From positions 1,674,001 to 1,738,000 of the forward strand of contig OZ345385.1 in the NCBI GenBank assembly GCA_977006965.1: a stretch of 64,000 nucleotides of DNA, read 5' to 3'. This stretch comes from Phymatolithon calcareum (lineage: Eukaryota; Rhodophyta; Florideophyceae; Hapalidiales). The notes beneath the pieces were generated by a model. It was not told where the DNA came from, made no database searches, and saw nothing but the letters and a program-made list of their open reading frames with translations. This document shows positions 32,087 through 42,939 of the stretch, piece after piece (the first letter of the stretch is position 1; each line of letters opens with the position of its first letter). The position numbers and the translations under genes are program-made.

Positions 32087-34957
32087 CACGGCGTCGTCGG
32101 TGTGGCCGATGTTGGAAAAACCCATCGCGCTGCCAGGGCTTGCTTTTGATGAAGATATTCGCAACCGCTTCCCCGGAGGGATTCAGTATATTTCCCTTGG
32201 CCAAGGCTCCACGCTCGCCATGGCAATTTCCGAATCGCGACAGTCATGCGTCTAACAAGAGCATCGGCATCTGCCTCAGTCGTCGAACGTTGTTCGCTGC
32301 TCGGGAAAGCTGTGGATTATTCTGTCGCATGGTTCGAAAGGAAAGTCTGCCTCTTTCTGGTCGACGATCTCTGGCCAACGAAAGACTGTCAGACCGGATT
32401 CTTGAACGTCTTGCGCCAGTTGATAAGATGTTGTCCAGAGTGTAGGATGGCCATTACCACCAGGAGCCATGTCATCGCGCACTCTGCAAGGTACAAGGTT
32501 GACTTTGCAGCAAGAGACACGCTTGGGGCCGTTTCCGAGAGCATGTTCATGACACATGCGACACACGATGGAACAGAGAAAGCTCTTCGAGCCCGCACCA
32601 GTAGCCTTTGGTGGAGTGTTGCGACAATTCTCTCCATTTGTGGGGGGCTGCCACTGGCTCTAGCTGTCACTGGAAGCGCTGTTGCTTTTCTCACACCGGA
32701 ATATGACGTTTTGGAATGTGCTTGTGACGCATATGCTTCACAACTGGTCAAACAGAAGTTTAAACTTGGAGAAGAGTAAGGTCCAGCAGGCTCAAGCTTG
32801 AATGCCGGAATCTCCCTGAGCCTGAACTTCCTAGAACCTGGATTCGTGAAGCTTAAGAGAACACATGGTCTTGCCACGGACCACGCGATCGCTCAACTGT
32901 ACGAAAGCCTCTGCGTGTTGAGACACCAGGCGTGGGTTTCCGTTTCCGTGCTGAGTCGGATGTGGAAGATCGACAACGACAGTGCACTGGCTGTCGTACG
33001 TCTTCTTAGCGGGCTGAGTTTCTGTACGCTCACGTTTCGGGAAGCTACACGAGGGCCGGGGAAAGAAGGCGGTCTCAAGTTTCAAGATCTCCACCTGGAC
33101 TATTGCAGAAGATAGGCCGAGACGATGAATACATGCTCGCAGTGGCACGCGCGGCTTCTCAACGGATATCTGGAACCAGTGTGGAGCGGATTTGACAGTG
33201 ATACATCATTTGAGAATTCGTTGTTGGCGCGAACACGGAGGTCGTAGTGGACTGTTCCAGAGGACGACTACATTCATGAGAATCTTGCCAGACACTTGGT
33301 GTGTGCAAATCTGGGTACTGAACTTGCTGCTCTTCTTCTGGATGCGCGATGGATGCATATTCAATTTGACATCGGTGGTATCTTGTCACTCAAGTCGGAC
33401 TTTGAGTGTTTGATTACTCTTGGCGAAGACGCTTTTCCACACGGGCTCAGTCGGTAATTTGAGTTGATATGGAAAGCGATACAAGTGTTATGGGGAAGAG
33501 TATCAGAAGGAAAGGGATCGTTTCTGTTGCAAGTGTGCGGGCGCCTGTTTATTTTAAGGACGGACAGCGCTACTGTGAGATCTTATTTGAAGAGCGTCGA
33601 AGCCCACACACCAGGGCCGTACCTGATGCCTGTTACCTCGTTTTTCCTTGACCCGCGGAGCGCTCTAATAATGGAGATTCTGGTGGGAGGTGGTTGCGAA
33701 GCAGTTGATTGCTCTTCTTGCGGTCGCTTTATTGCAGCAGGAGCAGAGAATGATGTCGTTGTTGCAGATGCATCCACCGGCGATATTATTAAGCGTTTGA
33801 AAGGACACTTCGCAGAGGTAACCTGCGTGACGTTTGCCGCCGGATCAAAACGAATTGTTTCAAGTTCGGGGGACAAATCTGTCATTGTGTGGGAATGGGA
33901 GTCGTCCGAGTCGCCGGCTCATGTTCTCAAACGGCACAGCCAGCGTGTAACGGACACTGCTGTATGCAGTGACGGTTCGAAGATATTCTCATGCTCATGG
34001 GATCGCACATTGAAGATTTTGGACGCGAACACAGGCGCGCAGATCGAAGAATTCGTACAGCAATGCGATGTATATTGTGTTTCTGTTTCCAATGATGACC
34101 AAAACATTGCTATTAGACTGGAGGATGGAACGCTCAGAGTTCTTAACAGTGAGAGAGGTCGAACTGTCCTCGAAGATTCCAGCGCGCCCAAGAGAAGTAT
34201 TCGTCCTGTTGCATTCAGTGCGAGCGCCCAGCTGTTGGCGACAAGGTCACAGGACAAAACAATTCGAGTATGGAACACTATGACGTGGACGTGTGTCGGT
34301 GGGCCCTTTAAAGGACACATAAATGGGGTGAAATGTGTCACGTTCAGTCCAGTCGGACAACTACTCGCGTCTGGATCTTCGGATCATTCTATTCGGTTGA
34401 GGGACGTCAACACTGGAAGAAATATCTGGACATCCTCAGATATGCACAGAGGAGTGACAAGTGTCTCGTTTATTCCTGACGGCGAAAGCATAATTTCCGG
34501 GTCGTGGGATGATAATATACGCATTTGGGACACGCGTGTGGAAGCGGAAGCAAATGAACGGGAATATGGACATTCTGCTCGTGTACTGACCGTTGAGAAA
34601 AGCCATGACGGGCTTCGAGTTGCGTCTGGGTCGGAGGACGGAACGATACGATTGTGGGACTGGCGTACAGGAAGTCAGATTGGTCGCCTAATGGAAGGGG
34701 GCACAGGACAAGTGAGATGCGTTTCCTTCAGTCTTGACGGGCGATATTTAGTCTCCGGATCAAAGGACATAACAGTTCGACGCTGGGACGTAGAGACGTC
34801 AAATCAAATTGGGGCTCCTCCGGAAGGGCGATCTGACTGGGTGTTCTGTGTGCCGTTCAGCTCGGACGGTCAGCGGATTCTCTCGGGATCCTTTGACAAT
34901 ACTGTTCGCATATGGAATGCGAATTCAGGGGTTCTGATTGGAAATGCGCAGCTGGGG

Positions 34958-36133
34958 CAGGGGATATATGTTGATTTATTTTAAAAGCTCCCAAAGCCTC
35001 AAATTGAGTAACAGGGCAGCTTCTCGTTGTTTTCGATACTCATCTCTCTACTATTCTTCTAATATCTCCTTAATTCGAATTTCTCTCCCTGTGAGGGCCC
35101 GAGTAAGTCTTTTGCATTCATATTCCGTTACTTGGTCCATCTTTATAGACCGTAGGATACGTTGCAACACGATAAGCTCCACCACAGCACCAGTCCCAAA
35201 GTATTTCGCCAGAATAGATTTTCTCCACAAAGGAACTCTGTTGAAAATGACTCTCAGGCATCTCCACCTCGCAGTTCTGTCCCTTATATATAGCACTCCT
35301 GGTTAGTCGTTCGGTACGCCGATCGAGATTTTAACTGTCCGACCCTCTTCTTCCAACGACCAGACTTTGACTGTTGCTTGTAGGCGTCGCTTTTTTGACA
35401 CCATACCTTCTTCCTCTTGTTTCAGAGCTTCTTTAAGATGTTCCTCTTCCCCGAGATACCCATTGTACTTTGATAGGTGTTCCAGATCAAATTTCTTTTC
35501 CCAGGTATTCTTCTGAAAGCTTCAGGAACTTCCTCCGTCTTACCAAGCTGAAGGCGAACCTTTCAGCGTGGTGCATTCTCCTCATCTGTGGGCTGGCGAG
35601 ACGGCAGAACACTCTCGTCCTCTCCCTTCGATACTCGACATATTTTCCGAAAACGTATCTGTAGAAAAGACCTTCTGCTGCTTCAATTGCCGATAGTAGT
35701 CGTTTCTTGATCGGTGTCAGGTGAATGGCATACTCCTATTTGGGGAGAATCAACGACTTGAATATCCTGATGCGCGTGGCTGGTTGGAGTCCTCTGACGT
35801 TCAAGCCAATTTGGCGGAGTTTGTGTATGTATCCTATCGCATTCCGAACTCTTGAGATTGCTGTATCGTCGGTGACTCCGTTGTTGTTAATGCTGATCCC
35901 GAGTTAGGACAGTCTCCAGGCCTGGTGCAGCTCTTTTCCTGCAAGGAAGAATTTCTTCTTTGGGAGTCCTTTGTACTTAAGGACCCCGCTCTTTCCTGAC
36001 TTTGTGCTCCATTTCATGGAGTTCTCGGCTGCCCACTTCGTAGCTATGTCCAATAGTTTTTGCAATCCTTTTGCATTCTTTGCCTGAAGAAGAACGTCAT
36101 CTGCAAATAGCTGCGCTGGATGGTCAGACACAG
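34958..36133 (-). mobile_element. LINE B copy truncating the WD40 gene
   Basis: The minus strand begins with an RT piece (36131-35904, LFADDVLLQAKN, catalytic DD present). It continues with thumb-region fragments and the C-terminal module (35296-35051, YECKRLTRALTGREIRIKEI), and ends with the LINE B tail at 34965-34985. The tail abuts the WD40 frame directly. The DNA beyond the 5' end is not WD40 but the 2.6-kb duplicated unit, so the locus was rearranged. Confidence 0.8.
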
Positions 36134-36253
36134 GTCAACATTAGGTATTGGTGCAGGTGTATTGCTAATTTGAGATTATATGATTTCACGGCACCTTGCA
36201 AAAGCTTGCACCTACGACTTTTTTTCTTGATAGTTAATGAGGCATAAATCGTA

Positions 36254-37000
36254 TTACCTTGTGACAGAGGGACTTGGTTTGTCTAAAAAGAGATTGTTTC
36301 GTTCATAATTGAAGAGAAACACTACAAACCTCAACAACCACTTCCGGCAAGCTGACCAATGAACCACAACATGAAATTGATCTAAAGCATTTTCGGAATG
36401 CGCACCATATCGAATACAACCACCAAACAGGTGACGAAACCCGCGATAACGGTAATTTGCAAAAAATGCAATCCCGTCCATAATACTGACAAGGCTAATG
36501 ATCCAAGACGAAAAACATGCATAGATTATAGGCGTCAGTGACCACTTCGACAAAGTAGAGATGAAAATAATGTGACCCAGACGTACTTCCAAACTCCAGT
36601 TCACCAACACAAACTTCCGACACGCTATGGCTGCGCTTGCGCGCGTCCTCTTGCGAGGAGAACGACGAGGTCGAGTACATACGCCATTGTGTTTTTCACA
36701 AATTATCGTGATCAACGGTGCCGTCGACTCGGTGGTAGTTTTGTTGAATGCAGTATGCGATTCGAAGCGGTTGGAAATCAGGTCCATGTTGAGCTCTGTG
36801 GTTTGGCTTCTAGGAGGTAGGAAGTGGTTGCTGAGGGCTTTGGTCTGCTGGTCGGCGTCTTGCGGAAATCTTCCACCAGAAACGAAATGGTTGCCTCTTG
36901 TAGGCAAATCGAATCTGGAACCGAGATCATAGGTTTGTGATTTACAAGTTTCAAGTCTAGCCAGTGACAGTGATGGGAACTTTTTCAATGTGCCGTGCAA
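36254..37000 (-). CDS. Hypothetical 248-codon frame in the duplicated unit
   Basis: The frame has a basic middle (RPRRSPRKRTRASAA) and hydrophobic stretches (GHIIFISTLSKWSL, IIYACFSSWIISLVSI) that could be membrane segments. In the second copy of the unit the frame is broken by shifts, and substitutions fall in all codon positions, so coding status is doubtful. Opposite-strand frames of 82-101 codons overlap it. I do not recognise a family. Confidence 0.2.
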   Translation of the reverse strand: MHGTLKKFPSLSLARLETCKSQTYDLGSRFDLPTRGNHFVSGGRFPQDADQQTKALSNHFLPPRSQTTELNMDLISNRFESHTAFNKTTTESTAPLITIICEKHNGVCTRPRRSPRKRTRASAAIACRKFVLVNWSLEVRLGHIIFISTLSKWSLTPIIYACFSSWIISLVSIMDGIAFFANYRYRGFRHLFGGCIRYGAHSENALDQFHVVVHWSACRKWLLRFVVFLFNYERNNLFLDKPSPSVTR

Positions 37001-37417
37001 TCCCTTCAGACCGCATTCGCACTACAGAGGCTCAACCGCGTTACCACTGCACTGTTTACATCAGTCAACAGTGCCCAAAAATGCTCTGATAGGACAAGAT
37101 AGAAGTTTGCGGTGCGCCTCGAAACTTGCGGAACCTTTGTGAGATGCCATGTAAGCCATTTGGCTCTAAATTTAGGTGGCTTTGTTCGGCGGCAACTTCC
37201 TCTGCTAATTTTTGCGAATATGGCGTTGGCGAGAGCACAAGATACTAGACACGAAATATGGAAATCGACCCCGTTCGTCATGGTGCAGTGGTCACAACCA
37301 AGAGCCGTGTGGTGATATCACTTGAAATGATTGCACAGATTAGGGAAATATCAAACAGTGAACTTTAAGAACAAGGCAGTGTTCACTCTCGTATTGTAAA
37401 CTCTTGCCTTGAACTCC

Positions 37418-38612
37418 TCAATCGCCTACTCCTACAAACTCGAAACAGAGCAAAAAATACGCACGCACCAAACCAAGTATTTCCTCATCGATCCGCCGAA
37501 TCAACTCTCCCTCACCACGTATCTTGCGAGTGAAAAACGCAGGCTTACTACACAAATCATCCCAAAACAGTGCTTTCCTCTCCTCCTCCAAATCATCCAC
37601 ATAAAAAGGGTGCCGTCTCTACCGTGACTCTCCATCATCGGCGACCGCAAAGTTTCCTTTTGGCGTGACAAAGAACATACTGCACCTATTCGTCGCCACA
37701 GCAAGCTCTCTGAAACAGCGATCATTCCAAACGACACTCGTATCAACATGCTAATCCGCCGCATCGATGAGTGAAAACATCTCAAAATGCCGCCGCACAC
37801 GCGCATAAAGTACGAGAAACTCCACAAACTCGCCATGCCAAATGAACCATCCAGAGCTCTTCGCCACCGTGAACCCTATATAACGAAACATTGGGTTGCG
37901 CAATATGAGAGACTCATTCCTCCCATTCGCAGTATCCTCCTCCGCATTTCGTACGCTCCAAACGCGCCGACGCGGGCGCGGAATCGACAAACATTCGTCC
38001 GACTCTGTTCATTCGCACTTGTCCATTCAATGAAGGAGAGGCGATGTTTGCACACGGAGTGGTCGCCAAGAAGCTCGCGGAGGAGCGTCAGTCGCTCTGT
38101 GGGATACTCGGCGCAGGAGAGATTGACGAAATAGCCGAAACACACGCCGGAAGCTCATAGATGCGTGACACCGGCGAGATAGTTGTCTGCGAGTGCGATA
38201 CCGCGAAAGGGCACAAACTCGCGCGGCACAACGTGCATGCGCGATCGTTGACAGCGCGAATTTGTCAGTTCTGAACGAGCTTCTCACAGTGTGCGTGAGA
38301 CTCTGCCGTCCTACACGGACACGTCGAAATGCACCGCGAACACGTTGCGCGTGTTGTGGTCGCATACGACGCGCAGAAGACGGGGCATCACTGACGCATC
38401 GCGTCGCTTGCTTTGACCAAATACGCGACTACGACGTCGCGTGCCCGCAGATGGGCACGAAGGTCGAACAGGAAGAAGGCGGTGATGACGATCGCAGATA
38501 TGGTGCGGCGCAGTAGCGTTCTGTGGCAGCGGTTACGAGGGCGTCGCGTGTCAAGCTGGCGGCATCGGCATCGCCGCGGATAAGACTGCACGCGGGACGC
38601 GTAGCGCTGCAA
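37418..38612 (-). pseudogene. GT14-like (core-2/I-branching type) glycosyltransferase, copy 1
   Basis: Pieces in several phases follow the GT14 order. A signal anchor comes first (ISAIVITAFFLFDL near 38490). NVFAVHFD and VPREFVPFRGIALADNYL follow, then FGYFVNLSCAEYPTERLTLL, matching the family's W-x-F-x-N-x-S-x-x-D-x-P-L region. Next come SGWFIWHGEFVEFLVLYAR, then DAADEHVDTSVVWN, corresponding to the DEHxFQT region. The end is HPFYVDDL followed by PAFFTRKI, like the family's FARK. Known members are type II Golgi enzymes adding GlcNAc or xylose branches. Several stops and frame changes make this copy dead. Assignment is from motif order alone. Confidence 0.65.
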
Positions 38613-38790
38613 TTAGTATTGTGGCCCATTCCGTTGGTTGGCTGGGTGCGAGAGCCAGTGCGGGAATATTGGGAAGTTGGATGCCGGGTCTGTAAATTTT
38701 TCTCCTTGCAATTCTGCTGCAACGGGGGGCTGCAGGAAACGCAGCTCTATGATACGTCATCCTCTGAGCACTGAACACCGTATCATACAT

Positions 38791-39286
38791 ATGTGGAAAC
38801 GTAAACCCGTTATCACCCTGTTTTGAAGGCGTGCTGGGCCAATTTTGCCCCGAAGAGCCCCAGTGGGGATCAAAAATGGCCCGAAATTTCATGTTGGGGA
38901 ATAATTTGATCACTTTTTAACCGGCGGGTGACATATCCCATGTCACCCGCCGGCCGAAACGAAAAGGGGAAGTCTACTACCTCAAAACAGAGCAGATAAG
39001 CCGGCTACCACATGAAACTTTCGGGACCGGCCAGGATGAGGAATCATGAGGGACAAAAAGGTCTTTGCAGGAAGTATTAGAGCCCCAGAGGCCCAACAAG
39101 TCTTCCATTTTGAAATAAAATTTCTAGATTTTTAGGCCCACAGAGAATAAAGCTGCCCCTGGCCGCTGTAATCGACATATCGTAAGTGCACCCATGCAAA
39201 TTGAGTATACTGGTAAATACGGCAAACTTGGTGAGTATATAAGTAATTTCCTCTATTTTTTATCTGCATCGCGACGCAATAAGGAG
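38791..39286. other. Spacer with no recognised gene
   Basis: No coding motif is visible. A short near-palindrome, CCGGCGGGTGACAT with ATGTCACCCGCCGG, lies at 38921-38954. Confidence 0.4.
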
Positions 39287-39450
39287 ATGTGTACCGTAAG
39301 CCGGGATAACAAATGAAAGAAAAACGTAAGAGTACCAGGCCCGAGTGGGTACAATAGGACCCGAGGGCGGAGCCCGAGGGACTATTGTACCCACGAGGAC
39401 CAGGTACGAGCACGTTTTACACATTTGTTATCCCGGCTTACGGTACACAT
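39287..39450. repeat. Foldback element, about 80-bp arms
   Basis: ATGTGTACCGTAAGCCGGGA at 39287 is mirrored by the complement ending at 39450. The pairing continues with some mismatches to a GC-rich centre near 39368 (GAGGGCGGAGCCCGAGGG). It resembles a foldback MITE. A 29-bp outermost block is perfect. Confidence 0.85.
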
Positions 39451-39454
39451 TCGA

Positions 39455-40040
39455 CTTGTTTTTGTAGACGCGAGAAAACACGCCGTTTTGAAAAGCACAA
39501 GTTTGTTGCCAATAGAAGCTCCCACATAAATTACAAAATTGACTCTTTCAGTGGACCACTACGAACCGAAACGATGGTAAAGCGGTCCATGCCCAGACTG
39601 TTGTCGTTTTCTGTTCACGTTTTCAAAATATTAGAAAAAACTAACTTATTTAGTTCTTACCTCTGCACAAAAATTAAGTGAGAAAAAGCTTATTTTTTCC
39701 TCTTCCCCTTCTCAAATTCTTGAGAAAATCTATCTTCTATTTCTCTCCTATCCGAGGAATAATGTAGTGATTTACAACTTATAAAATCCTCATCACATCA
39801 AAATAAACAATCGAATTTAAGCTTCCAACTTATTTTTCCCGCATCAGGTTTTATAAGTTGAAGGTTGACCGGGTTTGGAAGATCATCTGGCCAATAGAAC
39901 TGAGTTTTAATGAAAGTGATATGAGCGCTGAAAATGCTCAATTTTAGATGAACTATTAAATATTTATCGGTCCAAGCTCACATTTACTTTCGTTAGTTAC
40001 GTGAAAGCAGCTCGTGTTTTCTCGCGTCTACAAAAACAAG
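39455..40040. mobile_element. 586-bp element with 28-bp perfect TIRs
   Basis: CTTGTTTTTGTAGACGCGAG begins a 28-bp repeat at 39455-39482 that is mirrored exactly at 40013-40040. The interior is AT-rich, has no frame with motifs, and contains an internal pair CAACTTATAAAATCC/TTTTATAAGTTG. No TSD was convincing. It is probably a MITE of unknown superfamily, directly beside the foldback element. Confidence 0.7.
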
Positions 40041-40774
40041 CGCTGATGTATACTTGGGGAGTGTCCTATTGCACGGCGCGTGATTCCGATTGCCAGAGAG
40101 TGCATGGAAGCTGGAGCTCAGGACTACGAGTCGGTATGCAGCCAGAAAAAACATGTCAGTGAAAAACCTTAAGAATGAGATCAATAAAGGAGAGCTACCT
40201 TTCCATCTGACTCGCTCAGCTGGTACGATGTCGCAGAAGATCAAAAGAGCATTACATAAGCAAGTCACGCTCCCGCTTGTTAGTCGATCTCGATCAAGCG
40301 AATGGCAAGCCTCGTCACGTTCGCATTTAGGGAATAGACAACAAATCGTCCTTAATCAAGACATTGCCAAAATAATTGCCGGGAACACCATACTGGAAGC
40401 GTAGGAACACTCTGCGTATACCGCCGCAAACCCAGCACGCAGGTCGCAACATTCGTAGGGTCTCCAGCAGTCACGCAAAGAGTGTAATAGCGCATCTCCG
40501 TTTTGTCCTCTCACTTCCTGCAATATTGCCACATAGCTCTGCACAACAGCCCAAACACGCTCAAGCAGGACACCAGCTTCCAAATTTCATGCCAGGTATG
40601 CCGTCTCATCGCAAGAGGTATCGGAGGAAAACCACTGCTGAGTGAATTTACTAAATGTGGAGCCAAATGTGTTTCATGACATCTCACCGTTGCGCAAACA
40701 ATTCCCAACACCATTGCGAACTTCTGGCCTGCCCGATCAGGTCGTATCACGGGGCTGGTGATTGAAGTAAACAT
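40041..40774. other. Spacer with no recognised gene
   Basis: Frames of 75-115 codons overlap on both strands, with no motif. Nothing here links to the flanking duplicated units. Confidence 0.35.
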
Positions 40775-41891
40775 GTCAACATTAGGTGCTGGTGCACGTA
40801 TATTGCGCATTTGGGATGACATAATTTCACGGCACCTTGCAAAGGCTCTCACATCCATCCTTTTTGCTTGATAGTTTTAAGGCATACATCGTATGATCTT
40901 ACGGTAGAGGGACTTGGTTTGTCTAAAAAAGAGACTGATTCTTCCAAAATTGAAGAGAATGAAATTGATCGAAAGCAATTTCGGAATGCGAACCGTATCG
41001 AGTACAACCACCAAAAAGGTGAAGACACCCGCGATCACGTAATTTCCAAAAAAAAATGCAACCCCGTGTGTAACACTGACAAGGTTTATAATCCAAGTTG
41101 AAAAAGCATGCATGGATTATGGACGTCAGTGACCACTTTGACAAAGTAGAGATGAAAATAATGTGACCTAGACTTACTTCCAAACTTTGGTTTACCAACA
41201 CAAACTTCCGACACTCTATGGCTGCGCTTGCGCGCGGCCTCTTGCGAGGAGAACGACGAGGTCGAGTGCGTACGCCATTGGATTTTTTACAAATTACCGT
41301 GATCAACGGTGCCGTCGACTCGGTGGTAGTTTTGTTGAATGCAGTGTGCGATTCGAAGTGGTTGGCAATCAGGTCCATGTTGAGCTCTATGGTTCGGCTT
41401 CTAGGTGGTAGGAAGTGGCTTTTGAGGGCTGTGTTTTATTTGTTGGTGTCTTGCGGAAATCTTCCAGCAGAAATGAAATGGTGGCTTTTTTGTAGGCGCA
41501 TCGAGTCCGCGAACCGCGACATCTTTTATTGCTTCATAACTTTCAAGACTAGCCAGTGGCGATGGTGAGAGCCTTTTCAATGTGCCGTGCAATCCCTTCA
41601 GATCAAATTCGCACTACGGAGGCTACATCAGGCAACAGCGCCCAGAAATGCTCTGATAAGACAAGATAGAAGTTTGCGCTGCATGCACCGCAAACTGAGG
41701 TGCACCTCAAACATTGTGGAGCCATTGAGAGATGCCATGTAAGCCATTTGGCTCTAAATTTAGGTGGTTTTGCTCGGCGGCGACTTCCTCTGCTAATTTT
41801 TGCGAATATGGCGTTGGTGCTAGACACGAAATATGGAAGTCGACCCCATTCGTGATGGTGCAGAGGTCACAACCAAGAGACGCGTGGTGAT

Positions 41892-42821
41892 CAGAGGTCG
41901 GTTAAAATGGATTGACATTGCAATGAATTGCAATCCTCAATAGAAATAGAAGACTGGGTCAGTCTGCAGCATTGCAAGTTGCATTGCGCCATCTTTGGCG
42001 ATTTCAATTCCGATTGCTGAAGTGGATACACTAATTTAGGTACCCTAAATACGTACCAGTCGTGCGCCAGCTGACCACGAATCGTCGACATCCCGGCAAC
42101 AGCACATGTAAGGCATACTTTCATTGATTATACCGTGCTGGCTTTTTCCTTACAACGTCACTGTCGACTCCACGTGATAACAATGATCTTTCCGAAAGGG
42201 ACGCAGTGTCAACTCTGAAAGCTAAGTCGATTAACGAAATTTTTACTCGTGTGGAAGAAGACATGTCGACGGAGACCCCGTCCATGGTACATCGTCATGC
42301 TAAGCGCCGTAAAACGGGAGGACAGGAGGAAGACTATGTCAACTGTGATTTTGTCATGGGTTCGGTTGCAGAGGTAGAGCGCCTCTGGAGTATTGCGAAA
42401 TACGTTCTAACCGAGAACAGACGGAAGATGACTCCTCAACTGTTCGAAGCGTTAGTGTTCTTGAAAGTTAACAACCGCTTTTGGGACGCGGAGCTGGTAT
42501 GCAAAGCAATCACCGGGAATCGTTCGGAAAATGCGAAAGCGCGCATGAGAGACCATGAAATTAACGTAGAAATGTCGTATAGTGTCTAATGGGAGTGCTT
42601 TGTGTCTTGAAGTTGGGCTTTGTAGTGCCGTGAATGTGTGGCTGTTTCTCTTGTAGTGTTTTATGCTTTACATGACCATTAAACGATATTCGCCGCCCGA
42701 GATCATTGCAATTAGGATTTCTACAACTACCAGTATTGGAATTCGCATTGCATCGCCGTGTGAGACGCCCTCCGCATTGGGTATTGTATCTTTTTCTCCA
42801 ATCGCTTGCAATGGATCCCTG
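41892..42821 (+). mobile_element. hAT transposon, internally deleted, 8-bp TSD
   Basis: The ends read CAGAGGTC and (complement) CAGGGATCC, fitting the CAG(A/G)G start of hAT elements. The flanks GTGGTGAT (41884-41891) and ATGGTGAT (42822-42829) form an 8-bp duplication with one mismatch. Copy 1 of the host unit has the empty site at about 37307-37322. Both subterminal regions contain repeated ATTGCAAT-like motifs, typical transposase-binding clutter. Only the C-terminal part of a transposase remains. Confidence 0.88.
42206..42589 (+). CDS. hAT transposase C-terminal dimerisation region
   Basis: The frame contains VERLWSIAKYVLTENRRKMTPQLFEALVFLKVN followed by RFWDAELV, the hAT C-terminal dimerisation pattern. 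The BED finger and the catalytic core are missing. The frame starts at a GTG without a good upstream start, so it is a remnant of about 127 codons. It lies within the TIRs of the element at 41892-42821. Confidence 0.85.
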   Translation: MSTLKAKSINEIFTRVEEDMSTETPSMVHRHAKRRKTGGQEEDYVNCDFVMGSVAEVERLWSIAKYVLTENRRKMTPQLFEALVFLKVNNRFWDAELVCKAITGNRSENAKARMRDHEINVEMSYSV

Positions 42822-42939
42822 ATGGTGATATCACTTGACATGATTGCACAGAGTAGGGAAATATCAAACAGTGCACTTTAAGAACAAGCCTCTGTTTATT
42901 CTCGTATTGCAAAATTTTGTCTTGAACTCCTCAATCGCC

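Larger units (their letters stand above)
31168..34957 (+). pseudogene. NB-ARC/WD40 (APAF1-like NLR) copy 1
   Basis: An ATG at 31168 is followed by a stop at codon 5, then a helical N-terminal region (FTSITTIISYIRKG ... LMRHIDEVETRL). A linker with PHGTSLNFTA precedes a P-loop GVADVGKT near 32100. NB-ARC motifs follow: CLFLVDDLW (kinase 2), RMAITTRS and GGLPLALA. A winged-helix segment ends FQDLHLDYC. About ten WD40 repeats (33660-34950) follow, with GSWDDNIRIWD and GSEDGTIRLWD. Stops at 32777, 33112 and elsewhere, two small LINE insertions and a LINE B at the 3' end inactivate it. The WD40 part is still one open frame (33464-34984). The family acts as intracellular sensors or apoptosome-like scaffolds; the role here is inferred. 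Confidence 0.85.
36134..38790 (+). repeat. 2.6-kb duplicated unit, copy 1
   Basis: This matches 40775-44335 in direct orientation from GTCAACATTAGGT to TATCATACAT, once the hAT insertion in copy 2 is removed. Both contain a GT14-like pseudogene on the minus strand plus about 1.2 kb of 3' sequence. No terminal inverted repeats or shared TSD were found, so a segmental duplication is more likely than a transposon. Confidence 0.85.

Noticed and set aside
32777-33450. In-frame stop codons in NB-ARC copy 1 as a sign of codon reassignment
   Set aside because: Copy 2 has different sense codons (CAG, TGG, GAA and others) at the corresponding places, and no single stop codon is used consistently. Ordinary pseudogene decay explains them.
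36572-36932. Plus-strand frames of 82-101 codons, repeated near 41187-41568
   Set aside because: They are duplicated only because the whole unit is duplicated. Changes between copies are spread over all codon positions and the frames overlap another frame on the opposite strand.
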